From: Planctomycetota bacterium
GTDB taxonomy: Bacteria > Planctomycetota > UBA1135 > GCA-002686595
DNA: 37,808 nt
NCBI GenBank assembly: GCA_028278425.1
Contig: JANQEJ010000013.1
Location: forward strand, 1-37,808
Direction: 5' to 3'
The translations under genes were made by a program, and so were the position numbers. This document shows, piece after piece, positions 1 through 7,899 of the stretch; within the stretch, counting starts at the first letter, position 1; each line of letters begins with the position of its first letter. The notes under the pieces are model-generated. The model was not told the origin of the DNA. It searched no databases and was given only the letters and a program-made list of their open reading frames with translations.

Positions 1-224
1 GAGCGGGCTTCTTTCCGAGCATGGTGCTTCGATGTCCTTCCAAAGAAGAGCATCGGCACTCTAGCGGCTCGGTGGCCCTTTTTCGGCCAGGCCTCTAGGC
101 TGGTAACGGCAGCTCGTGCGGTACGAAGGCCCTGGACTGCATCGGCTCGAGGTTGGCGTCCGACAGGAGAACCGCACTGCCCAAATCGCAGGTCTCTACT
201 GAAACGGAGCACCTAGCGCCGGAG
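1..224. other. Gene-free stretch at window edge
   Basis: I see no convincing gene here. The stretch lies downstream of the NACHT gene on the minus strand. The short open frames crossing it have no recognisable protein character and overlap the 3' end of that gene. A weak GGCC/GGCC hairpin with a pyrimidine-rich loop sits near 73-87, but it lacks a convincing terminator tail. Confidence 0.5.
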
Positions 225-2735
225 TTACCGCAGCCAGGCTGCCGGAATCCACACTTTGTCTGGATACCTGAATTCGCCAATGCTGTCGGATATCCCCTTT
301 CGATCACCAAAAGCGACTCGCTTCCAGGTGGCTCCCCACGCTTCGGCAGTTCCTTGGGTACCCGTGCTTCGATACATGAGTTCCTGGATGCCCACGCGCA
401 CACCGTGAAGACCTAAAATGTTCTCAAGGCTGGCAACGAGTTCAACCCCGGTCTTCCCAACCGCCTGAAGTTCCTTTCTTACGATCTCGGCAACTTCGCT
501 GTCTACGTTTCCGTGGTGCGAGACGCCTTTTCCCCGGCTTTGACGGACGCTACGCGTAATGCCGTCAACCCAGTCGTTGTACTCCTCAGAGTCCGTTGCC
601 TGCCGAGAATAGCAACCAGAGGCAATGCTGCAGAGGCCCAGGCCAAGGATCTTATTGCCTCTAAAGGTAGCCTGCTCTGTGTGAAGCCGCTCAAAGTACT
701 GAATCCAAAACGACAAGAGATTTGCCCACTGCTTCTGGTGCCAGAGGGGGCTGAATATAGCTTTCCACAAGCAGACGAGGAATGCGTCCGGATCCTCGGA
801 CAGGACCGTGCCCAACGCACAGGCATCCGGCGAATTGCGCAAGAAGTCCTGATGCTCCGACAAAATCGGTATACTCGCCAAGTGCTTTCCTAGAAGGAAC
901 TCCTGGATCGTCTTGTGAACAAAATCATATTGGTCCAGCTCGCTAAGGTAGATTAGCCCGGTATGGGCTTCGAGCTCGCCAAGGACATCGCGAGGAACAG
1001 CATCCGCTAGACCAAATCGCGCCTTTATCCGATCAAAAACCAGAAGAAACCTTTGAACGGAAAACGAAGGCACATGATCAAGCCGCGCAAGTTCAAACAC
1101 AAGGTTCGAGAGGAGCCGCCGCTTGTCGTCAATCCCGAATCCCTCGTACTGGCTATGCCTCGCAATGCCACGCTCTCGATCCCACTCGCGAACACGTATA
1201 TCGACTATGCGCTCGTAGACCCGCGTGTTCTCGCGAGGAAGATCTCCGTAAGTTTCAAAGATTAGGCAGAAGTTCGTCGCGTGGAGTGGAGTTCGGGCCA
1301 AATCCCTGTAGGGCTTTTCCGAAAGGCACTCCAAGAAGGCGTCGGCTCGACTACGATCCCCTAGCCACTTCGCTGCAAAGGTGGATAGCTGCGCATCCGA
1401 GAACTGCTCGAGGCTATAGGAAGCGCTGCTGGGCATTCTTCTGACGTAGGCTCCATGTCGACATGTAACGACGAAGGAGACACCGTTCGACTGCTGGATA
1501 AGCCGCTCAATTTCGCTGGTAAGCGAAGATGTCTCGCCAACGGAAGCTTCATCCAGTCCATCGATGAGAACTAAGGGCCTTGTGCTCGCTAGGTAGCTGG
1601 TAAGGGCCTCCTCGAATGCACTCCTACGGAGTCGCCCGAACTCGCTCTCTAGCATCCCTGGTGGTTGCGTGAAGACAAGGCGTATACCGAGGGCGGACAG
1701 GAGCTTCTCTGTTATCGATTCGGTCGACTCTACATCGCGGATGCGAACCACAAGCGGATACGCATGCTCGGCTTGCGCTCGCGAAGGGGATTGGTCGAGG
1801 AGAAGGTGGTTGGCAAGTTGTTGGAGGCTCGTAGTCTTGCCGGCCCCAGGACCGCCAAGAAGAACATAGCTACCTGAGTCATCAAGCAAAGACGAGAGCG
1901 GAGTAGCTCTGCTCTCTTCGGGTTCTCTCCGTCTCTCGCCGGCATAGATCGCCAAGGGAACATAGGTGCGCCTATGCTCTCGCCGCTGACTATGAACGCC
2001 AAGATAGGCACACCACCCACGAACGAACTCCAAGTGCCTTTCCAAAGAACTCGCGTGGCTGTGCAGGTCAACCTGGGCACCTACCGAATGATACTTGCCT
2101 GGCAGCCGGCTTAGAGCCGAACGCACAGCCACGAGCGAACGCTGGATAATCGGGTCTCGGTGAACGTCATCCTGTCTAAGAGCTTCCTCGTCACCAAGCG
2201 CGCCTTGTTCAAGTGACTCGTTATCGAGGCTAGAAGACGGCTGCAACATTCTCTGGTTGTCCCGCCAATCGACGAGAGCTTGAAGGACAGCGACGCCGAG
2301 GCTGTCTTCCGTAACCAGGCCTGGCGTTCCATCTTCAGACACTCGTTTCTTGAACTGTTCTAGCTTGTGCTGCTTAAGCCATCGATCATCGTCCTGATCA
2401 AAATCACGCATAGGATCCGGCGGAATATCCGCACGAAGGATGAACATGAGACGGTCCCGGGCCGCATAGTACTCAAGCTCAGTGATGGAACACTCCGACT
2501 GGGGGGGAATCCACCCATAGCGCCAACCGAGCAGTCCAACGAGCACGTCCGCGTCGCGAGCCAGACTCGTACAATGCTCCACGGTGGGTTGAATGTTAGC
2601 GGTGAAGCGCTCCATACCAATAGGGCGCATGCCGGCTCGCTCGATCGCGTCAAGAATGACTGCCCGCCGGTCTTCATTGTCCATAAATGTCGAGGACACA
2701 AAGACCGTATGAATCCTCTTCTCAACGTCGCCCAC
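225..2735 (-). CDS. DUF4062-NACHT STAND NTPase (NLR-like, putative defence)
   Basis: The 836-aa protein has a DUF4062-type N-terminus at about residues 8-102: VFVSSTFMDN at 11-20, VGLLGWRYGWIP around 66-77, then SITELEYY. A linker follows, then a NACHT-type P-loop NTPase with Walker A GGPGAGKT (294-301), Walker B LVLIDGLDE (388-396) and a sensor-like TCR at 424-426. A conserved NACHT-tail segment, DFVHKTIQEFLLGKHLA, lies at 604-620. Residues 640-836 show no LRR, TPR or WD repeats that I can recognise. The start is GTG with GAGGGAGAG five bases upstream. Known NACHT proteins of bacteria (bNACHT) include antiphage sensors, with an N-terminal effector and a C-terminal sensor. That this protein defends against phage is inference. 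The gene stands alone and is clearly lower in GC than its neighbours, which suggests acquisition. No partner gene is visible within the window. Confidence 0.88.
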   Translation of the reverse strand: MGDVEKRIHTVFVSSTFMDNEDRRAVILDAIERAGMRPIGMERFTANIQPTVEHCTSLARDADVLVGLLGWRYGWIPPQSECSITELEYYAARDRLMFILRADIPPDPMRDFDQDDDRWLKQHKLEQFKKRVSEDGTPGLVTEDSLGVAVLQALVDWRDNQRMLQPSSSLDNESLEQGALGDEEALRQDDVHRDPIIQRSLVAVRSALSRLPGKYHSVGAQVDLHSHASSLERHLEFVRGWCAYLGVHSQRREHRRTYVPLAIYAGERRREPEESRATPLSSLLDDSGSYVLLGGPGAGKTTSLQQLANHLLLDQSPSRAQAEHAYPLVVRIRDVESTESITEKLLSALGIRLVFTQPPGMLESEFGRLRRSAFEEALTSYLASTRPLVLIDGLDEASVGETSSLTSEIERLIQQSNGVSFVVTCRHGAYVRRMPSSASYSLEQFSDAQLSTFAAKWLGDRSRADAFLECLSEKPYRDLARTPLHATNFCLIFETYGDLPRENTRVYERIVDIRVREWDRERGIARHSQYEGFGIDDKRRLLSNLVFELARLDHVPSFSVQRFLLVFDRIKARFGLADAVPRDVLGELEAHTGLIYLSELDQYDFVHKTIQEFLLGKHLASIPILSEHQDFLRNSPDACALGTVLSEDPDAFLVCLWKAIFSPLWHQKQWANLLSFWIQYFERLHTEQATFRGNKILGLGLCSIASGCYSRQATDSEEYNDWVDGITRSVRQSRGKGVSHHGNVDSEVAEIVRKELQAVGKTGVELVASLENILGLHGVRVGIQELMYRSTGTQGTAEAWGATWKRVAFGDRKGISDSIGEFRYPDKVWIPAAWLR

Positions 2736-3103
2736 TGATACTCTCCCTCAACGGCCCCCTAGCCTATCCTGGCATTGCAAACGCTCGTCACGGACACAAT
2801 AGCCTTGAAGGAACGACTTGTCGAGGGCGCTCTATCTTGTGCCTGCGCCAAGCTCCCATGACTTTTGCACCGCATAGTGCGAGTTCCGGTCGCCCATTCT
2901 TGCGGTCTCGAAAACCAGCCCAAATCGAGGGATACGGCTCCATTCCGCTAGCGCCGAGGCAGATGCTGAGACGGAGCGCCTCGTGCTCGCCGGTTCTCTA
3001 GATGCGTCGGGCTACCGCCTACGATGGGGTGACGACGCGTATGTTCCGAGGTGCACAATACCCTGATAGAGGAATCACTTCCTTACTCACAGAGTGCCTG
3101 AGC
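2736..3103. other. Intergenic stretch without recognisable gene
   Basis: These 368 bases share the lower-GC character of the NACHT gene and should hold its promoter. The only specific signal I can support is the Shine-Dalgarno GAGGGAGAG (minus strand) directly before the GTG at 2735. Short plus-strand frames are present but have no protein-like features. Confidence 0.5.
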
Positions 3104-5176
3104 CTAAAGCACGTCCACCTGCGTGCCAAGCGACGACGCGTAGGCGGCGCCCCCGGTGCCGTCGACGGCAATCGACTGGCAGTAGATCGTCAGGCCGCTC
3201 GCGCCGAGGGGGATGAAGAGCGATAGCGACCCGTTTCCCGTGCCGTCGGCGATCAGCGGGTTCAGGAAGAGCAGCGGAATCCCCACGTTGAGCAGGAGGC
3301 CGTTCGAGAGGTCGAGCGGCGGAACCGACGACGACGTCGAGCCGATCACGAAGAGCTGCGTGCCCGGCGGGGAGTTGCCCGCGACGAGCGTGAACGTCGT
3401 GCCGGGAAGCGGTGGGCCCTCCCAGCACAGCGTCGGAACGCCGAGCGAGCCGAGCGTTCCGGTGCCGTAGAGCACGACGCCCGCCGGCGCGAAGGTCTGG
3501 CCCGCGTTGGGAAGGCCGGGCGTTTCGGCCTGGGCGGGTTGCCACGCGAAGTCGTCGGGGCCGCTGCCCGTTCCGCCGAGCTGGAGCGAGTGCCCGACCG
3601 GCGTCGAGCCCGATTCGCTCACGCCGACGTCGACCGAGGTCATGCCGCTCGCCGCGCCGCCGACGGCGACGAAGACGCCCTCGTAGCTCAGGAACTCGAT
3701 GGCGGTGCCGCCGGGATTCACGAGTGCGAGGCCGTCGGGGAGACCGCTCGTCGCGTTCTGCATGCCCGTGAACGCGAAGCTGAGCGTGCCGGTGCAGTTC
3801 TCCTGCGCGGGCAGGACGCCGGAGAGCGCGACGGTCTGGTAGACGCCGCCGCCGTTGCCGTTGTAGCCGACGACTTGCCAGCCCGTTAGGTCCAGCCCGG
3901 AAGGTCCCGCGACCTCGACGAACTCGCCGGTGTCGCCGCCCGCGTTGTCGTAGTGGAACTCGTTGATCCACGGGTCGGTCGACGGCGCGCCCGGCGTCGG
4001 CGTAGCGGAGACCTCCGCGCTGAAGCCGGACTCGTTCTGCGACGTGTCGATCGCGGTGGCGACGTAGTAGTAGGTCGTCCCGCCGACGACGCTCGTGTCG
4101 GAGTAGGCGGGCGTTCCCACCGGCGAGCCGGTGAGCTGTCCGTACGGACCGCCCGCGACGGTGGCGCGGTAGACGTGATAGCCGGCGAGGTCCGGCTCGC
4201 CGTTCGCGTTCCAGGTCAGGTCGACCTGCCCCGCTCCGCCCACCGCGGCGAGCCCGGTGACCGGCGCGGGCGGCGTGACGTCGCCGCCGCCGCAGACGCT
4301 GTTGAAGAGGCAGTCCACCCACTCGGGGTGATCGATGAACGGGTTGCGGTTGCCCTGGAACGAGAAGACGACGTCGTTGCGCGCCATCTCGGCCGCGTCG
4401 ACCGGGTCCTCCGCGTGCCACTGGAGCAGCACCGAGAGCATCCCCATGTAGGCGACCGGCTCGTTCTGTCCGGTGTTCGAGGCGTCGATCAAGGCCTCGT
4501 CGTCGGTCAGGATCAGGTCGGGCTCGGAGGCGAAGGTGACGCCGTGCGTGCCGCCCTCGTAGCGCACGTCGAGGTAGAAGAGGCCGCGCGCCACGTCGCC
4601 GCGCATTCCTTCCCAGGTCTCCCACGAGCCCTGCGTGAAGGAGCCGGCCGTGCGGTTGGGGAAGCCCGGTCCGCCGGCGCCGGCCTCGAGGTCGGTCGGG
4701 TACTCCGTGCAGCCGGCGCAGTAGCGGAACGGCTTGTTGCTGCGCGCCGAGTTGTAGCCGTCGTCACACAGCCGAAGCTGGAAGCAGTCGCTGTAGGGAT
4801 AGTTGCTCGAGCTGTCGTCCGGAAAGCCGTACGAGCTCGGCCACGTGTGCTCGCGGTTGTAGTTGGGATTGCCGCCGCCCGCCTTCGCGAAGCTCCGGTT
4901 GCGGTACACGTCGAGGATGCTCGCCGCGTCACCGGGGTCCTCGTCGGCGAGCTCGAGAATGTCCCAGGTGTCGGTCGACGACGAGGTGTACGGATAGCGC
5001 AGGTGATCGTCGATCACGTCGTGGAGCGTCTGCCGCAGGGAGGCGGCGTCGGTCGCGTCGACGGTGTCGTAGTAACCGGGCGGCGGCCCCTGGCCGAGGG
5101 CCGGAGCGGACAGGAGGGCGGATACGACGAGGGCTTGGAACGCCCGCGCCGGGCGGCCGGAGGAAGGGTGGAGCAT
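3104..5176 (-). CDS. Secreted endonuclease I family nuclease with FN3 and lamin-tail-like domains
   Basis: The 690-aa protein has a signal peptide (cleavage likely after ALG at 28). Residues about 35-295 are an endonuclease I (EndA/Vvn, beta-beta-alpha metal) domain: NREHTWP at 107-113 with likely catalytic His110, RGDVARGLFY at 193-202 and the family end motif NRNPFIDHPE at 277-286. A fibronectin type III domain follows at about 302-395, then a lamin-tail-domain-like segment (WINEFHYDN, GEFVEV, DLTGWQVVGYNGN) at about 400-555. A glycine-rich C-terminal module fills about 565-690 and resembles the ends of the two FG-GAP proteins next door. The likely role is extracellular, non-specific DNA/RNA degradation for nutrient use. 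The ATG is preceded by AGGGAAA. The gene is divergent from the FG-GAP pair and shares a 168-bp intergenic region with it. Confidence 0.9.
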   Translation of the reverse strand: MLHPSSGRPARAFQALVVSALLSAPALGQGPPPGYYDTVDATDAASLRQTLHDVIDDHLRYPYTSSSTDTWDILELADEDPGDAASILDVYRNRSFAKAGGGNPNYNREHTWPSSYGFPDDSSSNYPYSDCFQLRLCDDGYNSARSNKPFRYCAGCTEYPTDLEAGAGGPGFPNRTAGSFTQGSWETWEGMRGDVARGLFYLDVRYEGGTHGVTFASEPDLILTDDEALIDASNTGQNEPVAYMGMLSVLLQWHAEDPVDAAEMARNDVVFSFQGNRNPFIDHPEWVDCLFNSVCGGGDVTPPAPVTGLAAVGGAGQVDLTWNANGEPDLAGYHVYRATVAGGPYGQLTGSPVGTPAYSDTSVVGGTTYYYVATAIDTSQNESGFSAEVSATPTPGAPSTDPWINEFHYDNAGGDTGEFVEVAGPSGLDLTGWQVVGYNGNGGGVYQTVALSGVLPAQENCTGTLSFAFTGMQNATSGLPDGLALVNPGGTAIEFLSYEGVFVAVGGAASGMTSVDVGVSESGSTPVGHSLQLGGTGSGPDDFAWQPAQAETPGLPNAGQTFAPAGVVLYGTGTLGSLGVPTLCWEGPPLPGTTFTLVAGNSPPGTQLFVIGSTSSSVPPLDLSNGLLLNVGIPLLFLNPLIADGTGNGSLSLFIPLGASGLTIYCQSIAVDGTGGAAYASSLGTQVDVL

Positions 5177-5331
5177 TGCGGTTTCCCTGGGTGAGGAGAC
5201 CCCGCGAAAGGGGGCACTCAGCGAAACACGCGATCCGGGGACGTGCCTCCCCTTTTTCGGGGAATCCCGGAGGATGGGTGGGGACGGCTACGATCGGGCC
5301 TCGAGAGGGGCTCGCCGTCAGCCCCCGTGTC

Positions 5332-5337
5332 AGGAGG
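5332..5337 (+). promoter_or_regulatory. Shine-Dalgarno AGGAGG fixing the GTG start at 5345
   Basis: A perfect AGGAGG lies seven bases before GTG 5345, and a signal peptide begins at that GTG. This argues against the ATG at 5243 in the same frame, whose extra 34 residues have no signal-peptide character. Confidence 0.85.
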
Positions 5338-5344
5338 AACGTCC

Positions 5345-7888
5345 GTGTTCGCCAGAGCCCACCTTGTCCTGGTCGCCGCCCTCGCCGCGTCCGCCGCCGC
5401 GCAGGAGGAGCTCCTGCGCGACCTGCATCGGCACTTCCCGATCGACAACTCCGCCTCGACGGCGATCGACGTGGGCGACCTCGACGGGGACGGAGACCTG
5501 GACGCCTATTGCGCCCAGACCTCCGAGCAGGACTTCCTCTGCCTGAATCAGGGGAAGGCGGACTTCGAGCTCGTCTGGTTCGGCAAGGTGCCGGAGAAGC
5601 CCGTCTTCGGCCACGACACGCAGGCACTTCGCCTCGGCGACGTCGACGGCGACGGAGACCTCGACGCGATCCACGGGATCAACTCCAACGAACCGAACCT
5701 CCTGTTCCGAAACGACGGCAGCGCGAGCTTCACGGACGTGAGCTCCGCGGCGATGCCGACGACCTTCGAGAGCACCTTCGACGCGGCCCTGGCCGACGTG
5801 GAGGGCGACGGCGACCTCGACGTCTGGTTCGTGAACCGGGGCCAGCCCTTCTTCGACCCGATGAACGTGCTCTTCCTGAACGACGGCTCGGGCGTCTTCG
5901 CGGACGGGAGCGCGCAGGTCCCCGCCGGAACGGCCGACGGCAAGGTCGTCCGGTTCGCCGACCTGGACCTCGACGGCGACGTCGACGGCGTCGTGGCGTC
6001 GCTGAGCGCGGACAGCGCTTACCTGAACGACGGGTCGGGCGTCTTCACCGAGGTCGCCGGCGCGTTCTCGGTCCACGGCACGAGCTACACGATGGACGTC
6101 GGCGACGTCACCGGCGACGGCTTCCCCGACGTCGTCAAGGAGGGCGTGGCCTTCAACACGCTGGGGCTCTTCGTCAACGACGGCTCCGGCGTCTTCACGC
6201 TTAGCGCGGCCGCGATCCCGGCGACCTCGGAGGATCCGCGCGACGCGGAGCTGCTCGACCTGGACGGCGACGGCGACCGGGACCTGATCGTCGCCAACGA
6301 CGGAGCCACCCGGGTCTACGTCAACGACGGCGACGGCACGTTCAGCGAGGATCCGGCGCTCGCGATCGCGGACGACGACCAGACCCAGGACATGGCGACC
6401 GGCGACGCCGACGGGGACGGCGACGCGGACCTCTTCCTCGCGAACTGGATCGAGCAGAACCGCTTCTACTTCGGCAACGGCAAGGGGCTCTTCGTCGACC
6501 CGACGGCGCTTCACCTCCCGTCCGACCACTTCCACAGCTTCGCGGTGGATCTCGGCGACGTGGACGGCGACGGTTGGGTCGACGCCTACGTCACGGGCGG
6601 CGGCGGCGCCTTCGACGGTTTCCAGGACCGGCTCCTGATCAACGACGGCGCCGGTGCCTTGCAGGAGATCCCCGGCCTGCTCCCGGTCGAGGACGACGCG
6701 GGCAAGAGCGTGGCCCTCGGCGACGTGGACGGCAACGGCACGCTCGACGCCGTCATCGGCGTCGACGGTCAGAGCAAGCTCTACACCAACGACGGCGCCG
6801 GCGTGTTCTACGACCAGCCCCAGGCCGTGCCGGTCGAAACCTCCGAGACGACGGCGGTCGAATTCGGAGACGTCGACGGCGACGGCGACAACGACGCGCT
6901 GCTGGGGAACAGGCTCGCGCTGAATCTTCTGTGGCGCAACGACGTCTCGATCGACGAGACCTTCGCGGACGTCTCCGGCAGCCTGCCCCCCCACGCCGAC
7001 TGGACCGCCGACGTCGGCTTCGCGGACTTCGACGGCGACGGAGACCTCGACGCGTTCCTCGGGTCCGCCTTCGGGCAGAATCGGCTGTACCTGAACGACG
7101 GCGGCGGGATGTTCGCGGACGCCACCTCGCTCCTCTTCACGGGCATCGACAACACCGGCGGCGTCGCGGTGGGCGACGTCGATGCGGACGGCGATCCGGA
7201 CGTGCTCGCGGCGAACGACAACCCGGGGCTGACGAACACGCTCTACCTGAACGACTTGGCGGGCAGCGGCGTGATGATCGACGGCACGAGCCAGCTCCCC
7301 GCCGTCGTCGACCGGAGCGACGACGTCGCGCTCGCCGACATGGACGGCGACGGGGACCTGGACGCGGTCGTCGACCGCGGCAACTCGGTCGTCGTGCTCG
7401 TCAACGACGGCGCGGGAAGCTTCTCCGACACCGGCGGCCCGGTGTCGCACTTCGCCGGCTTCAACCTCCTCGACTTCGCCGTCGCCGACCTCGACCGCGA
7501 CGGGGATCCCGACGTCGTCGCGGCGGTTCCGGGGACGCAGGACCGCCTCTTCCACGGCACCGCGCGGCACGTCGCCTGGCGCGAGATCCCGCGCACGGGC
7601 AAGGACCTGACGATGGACGTGTACGGGCCGGCCGGGGAGCCCTTCGTGCTCGGCTTCGCGCAGGGGACGGGCCTCTTCGAGGTGCCGCCGTACGGGACGT
7701 TCTTGCTCGATCTCCCGACGTTCCAGCACCTCACCGCCGGCATCCTCGACGGAAACGGGACGAGCTCGGTGACCGGGCCCGTGCCCGACAATCCGCTCTT
7801 GGTCGGCTTTCCCCTCTTCTGGCAGGGCGCGGTCGGCTTCGACTTCAAGCTGACCAACGCCGAGGAAACGCGGTTCACGGACCTGTAG
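5345..7888 (+). CDS. Secreted VCBS/FG-GAP repeat protein (14 repeats)
   Basis: The 847-aa protein has a signal peptide ending ASAAAQ. Its body carries 14 calcium-loop repeats of the form G/A-D-x-D-G-D-G-D-x-D (for example GDLDGDGDLDAY, GDVDGDGDLDAI, ADMDGDGDLDAV), each followed by an FNDG/YLNDGSG-type strand. Fourteen repeats would suit two seven-bladed beta-propellers, which is inference. A C-terminal module of about 105 residues (ARHVAWREIPRTGKDL... to LTNAEETRF) follows. FG-GAP/VCBS propellers are calcium-binding adhesion or surface scaffolds, and no enzymatic residues are seen. A second copy with the same architecture follows 11 bases downstream, so the two are probably co-transcribed. 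The start is GTG with AGGAGG at 5332-5337. The high GAC/GGC content creates long spurious antisense frames. Confidence 0.9.
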   Translation: MFARAHLVLVAALAASAAAQEELLRDLHRHFPIDNSASTAIDVGDLDGDGDLDAYCAQTSEQDFLCLNQGKADFELVWFGKVPEKPVFGHDTQALRLGDVDGDGDLDAIHGINSNEPNLLFRNDGSASFTDVSSAAMPTTFESTFDAALADVEGDGDLDVWFVNRGQPFFDPMNVLFLNDGSGVFADGSAQVPAGTADGKVVRFADLDLDGDVDGVVASLSADSAYLNDGSGVFTEVAGAFSVHGTSYTMDVGDVTGDGFPDVVKEGVAFNTLGLFVNDGSGVFTLSAAAIPATSEDPRDAELLDLDGDGDRDLIVANDGATRVYVNDGDGTFSEDPALAIADDDQTQDMATGDADGDGDADLFLANWIEQNRFYFGNGKGLFVDPTALHLPSDHFHSFAVDLGDVDGDGWVDAYVTGGGGAFDGFQDRLLINDGAGALQEIPGLLPVEDDAGKSVALGDVDGNGTLDAVIGVDGQSKLYTNDGAGVFYDQPQAVPVETSETTAVEFGDVDGDGDNDALLGNRLALNLLWRNDVSIDETFADVSGSLPPHADWTADVGFADFDGDGDLDAFLGSAFGQNRLYLNDGGGMFADATSLLFTGIDNTGGVAVGDVDADGDPDVLAANDNPGLTNTLYLNDLAGSGVMIDGTSQLPAVVDRSDDVALADMDGDGDLDAVVDRGNSVVVLVNDGAGSFSDTGGPVSHFAGFNLLDFAVADLDRDGDPDVVAAVPGTQDRLFHGTARHVAWREIPRTGKDLTMDVYGPAGEPFVLGFAQGTGLFEVPPYGTFLLDLPTFQHLTAGILDGNGTSSVTGPVPDNPLLVGFPLFWQGAVGFDFKLTNAEETRFTDL

Positions 7889-7891
7889 GAG
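7887..7891 (+). promoter_or_regulatory. Shine-Dalgarno AGGAG overlapping the upstream stop codon
   Basis: AGGAG overlaps the TAG (7886-7888) of the first FG-GAP gene and lies eight bases before TTG 7900. It supports the TTG as the start of the second copy and suggests translational coupling. Confidence 0.75.
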
Positions 7892-7899
7892 CTCATCCC

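Noticed and set aside
73..87. Possible terminator hairpin GGCC/GGCC after the NACHT gene
   Set aside because: A four- to five-base stem with no T-run on the minus strand is too weak to call.
102..229. GGTAAC/GTTACC inverted boxes 128 bp apart around the stop of the NACHT gene, possibly attC-like
   Set aside because: Only six bases pair. The inner stem TGCGGT/ACCGCA is placed asymmetrically, and the boxes do not fit the RYYYAAC/GTTRRRY consensus. Chance is a sufficient explanation.
95..403. 102-codon minus-strand frame overlapping the end of the NACHT gene
   Set aside because: Overlaps a well-supported gene in another frame. The composition is not protein-like and there is no ribosome site.
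2687..3226. Plus-strand short frames between the NACHT and nuclease genes
   Set aside because: They overlap the start of one gene and the end of the other, with no recognisable sequence character or start signals.
5330..7729. Open frame of about 800 codons antisense to the first FG-GAP gene
   Set aside because: It arises from the regular GAC/GGC codon pattern of the calcium-loop repeats. The product is a Val/Glu/Arg/Asp-rich low-complexity string with no start signal or domain.
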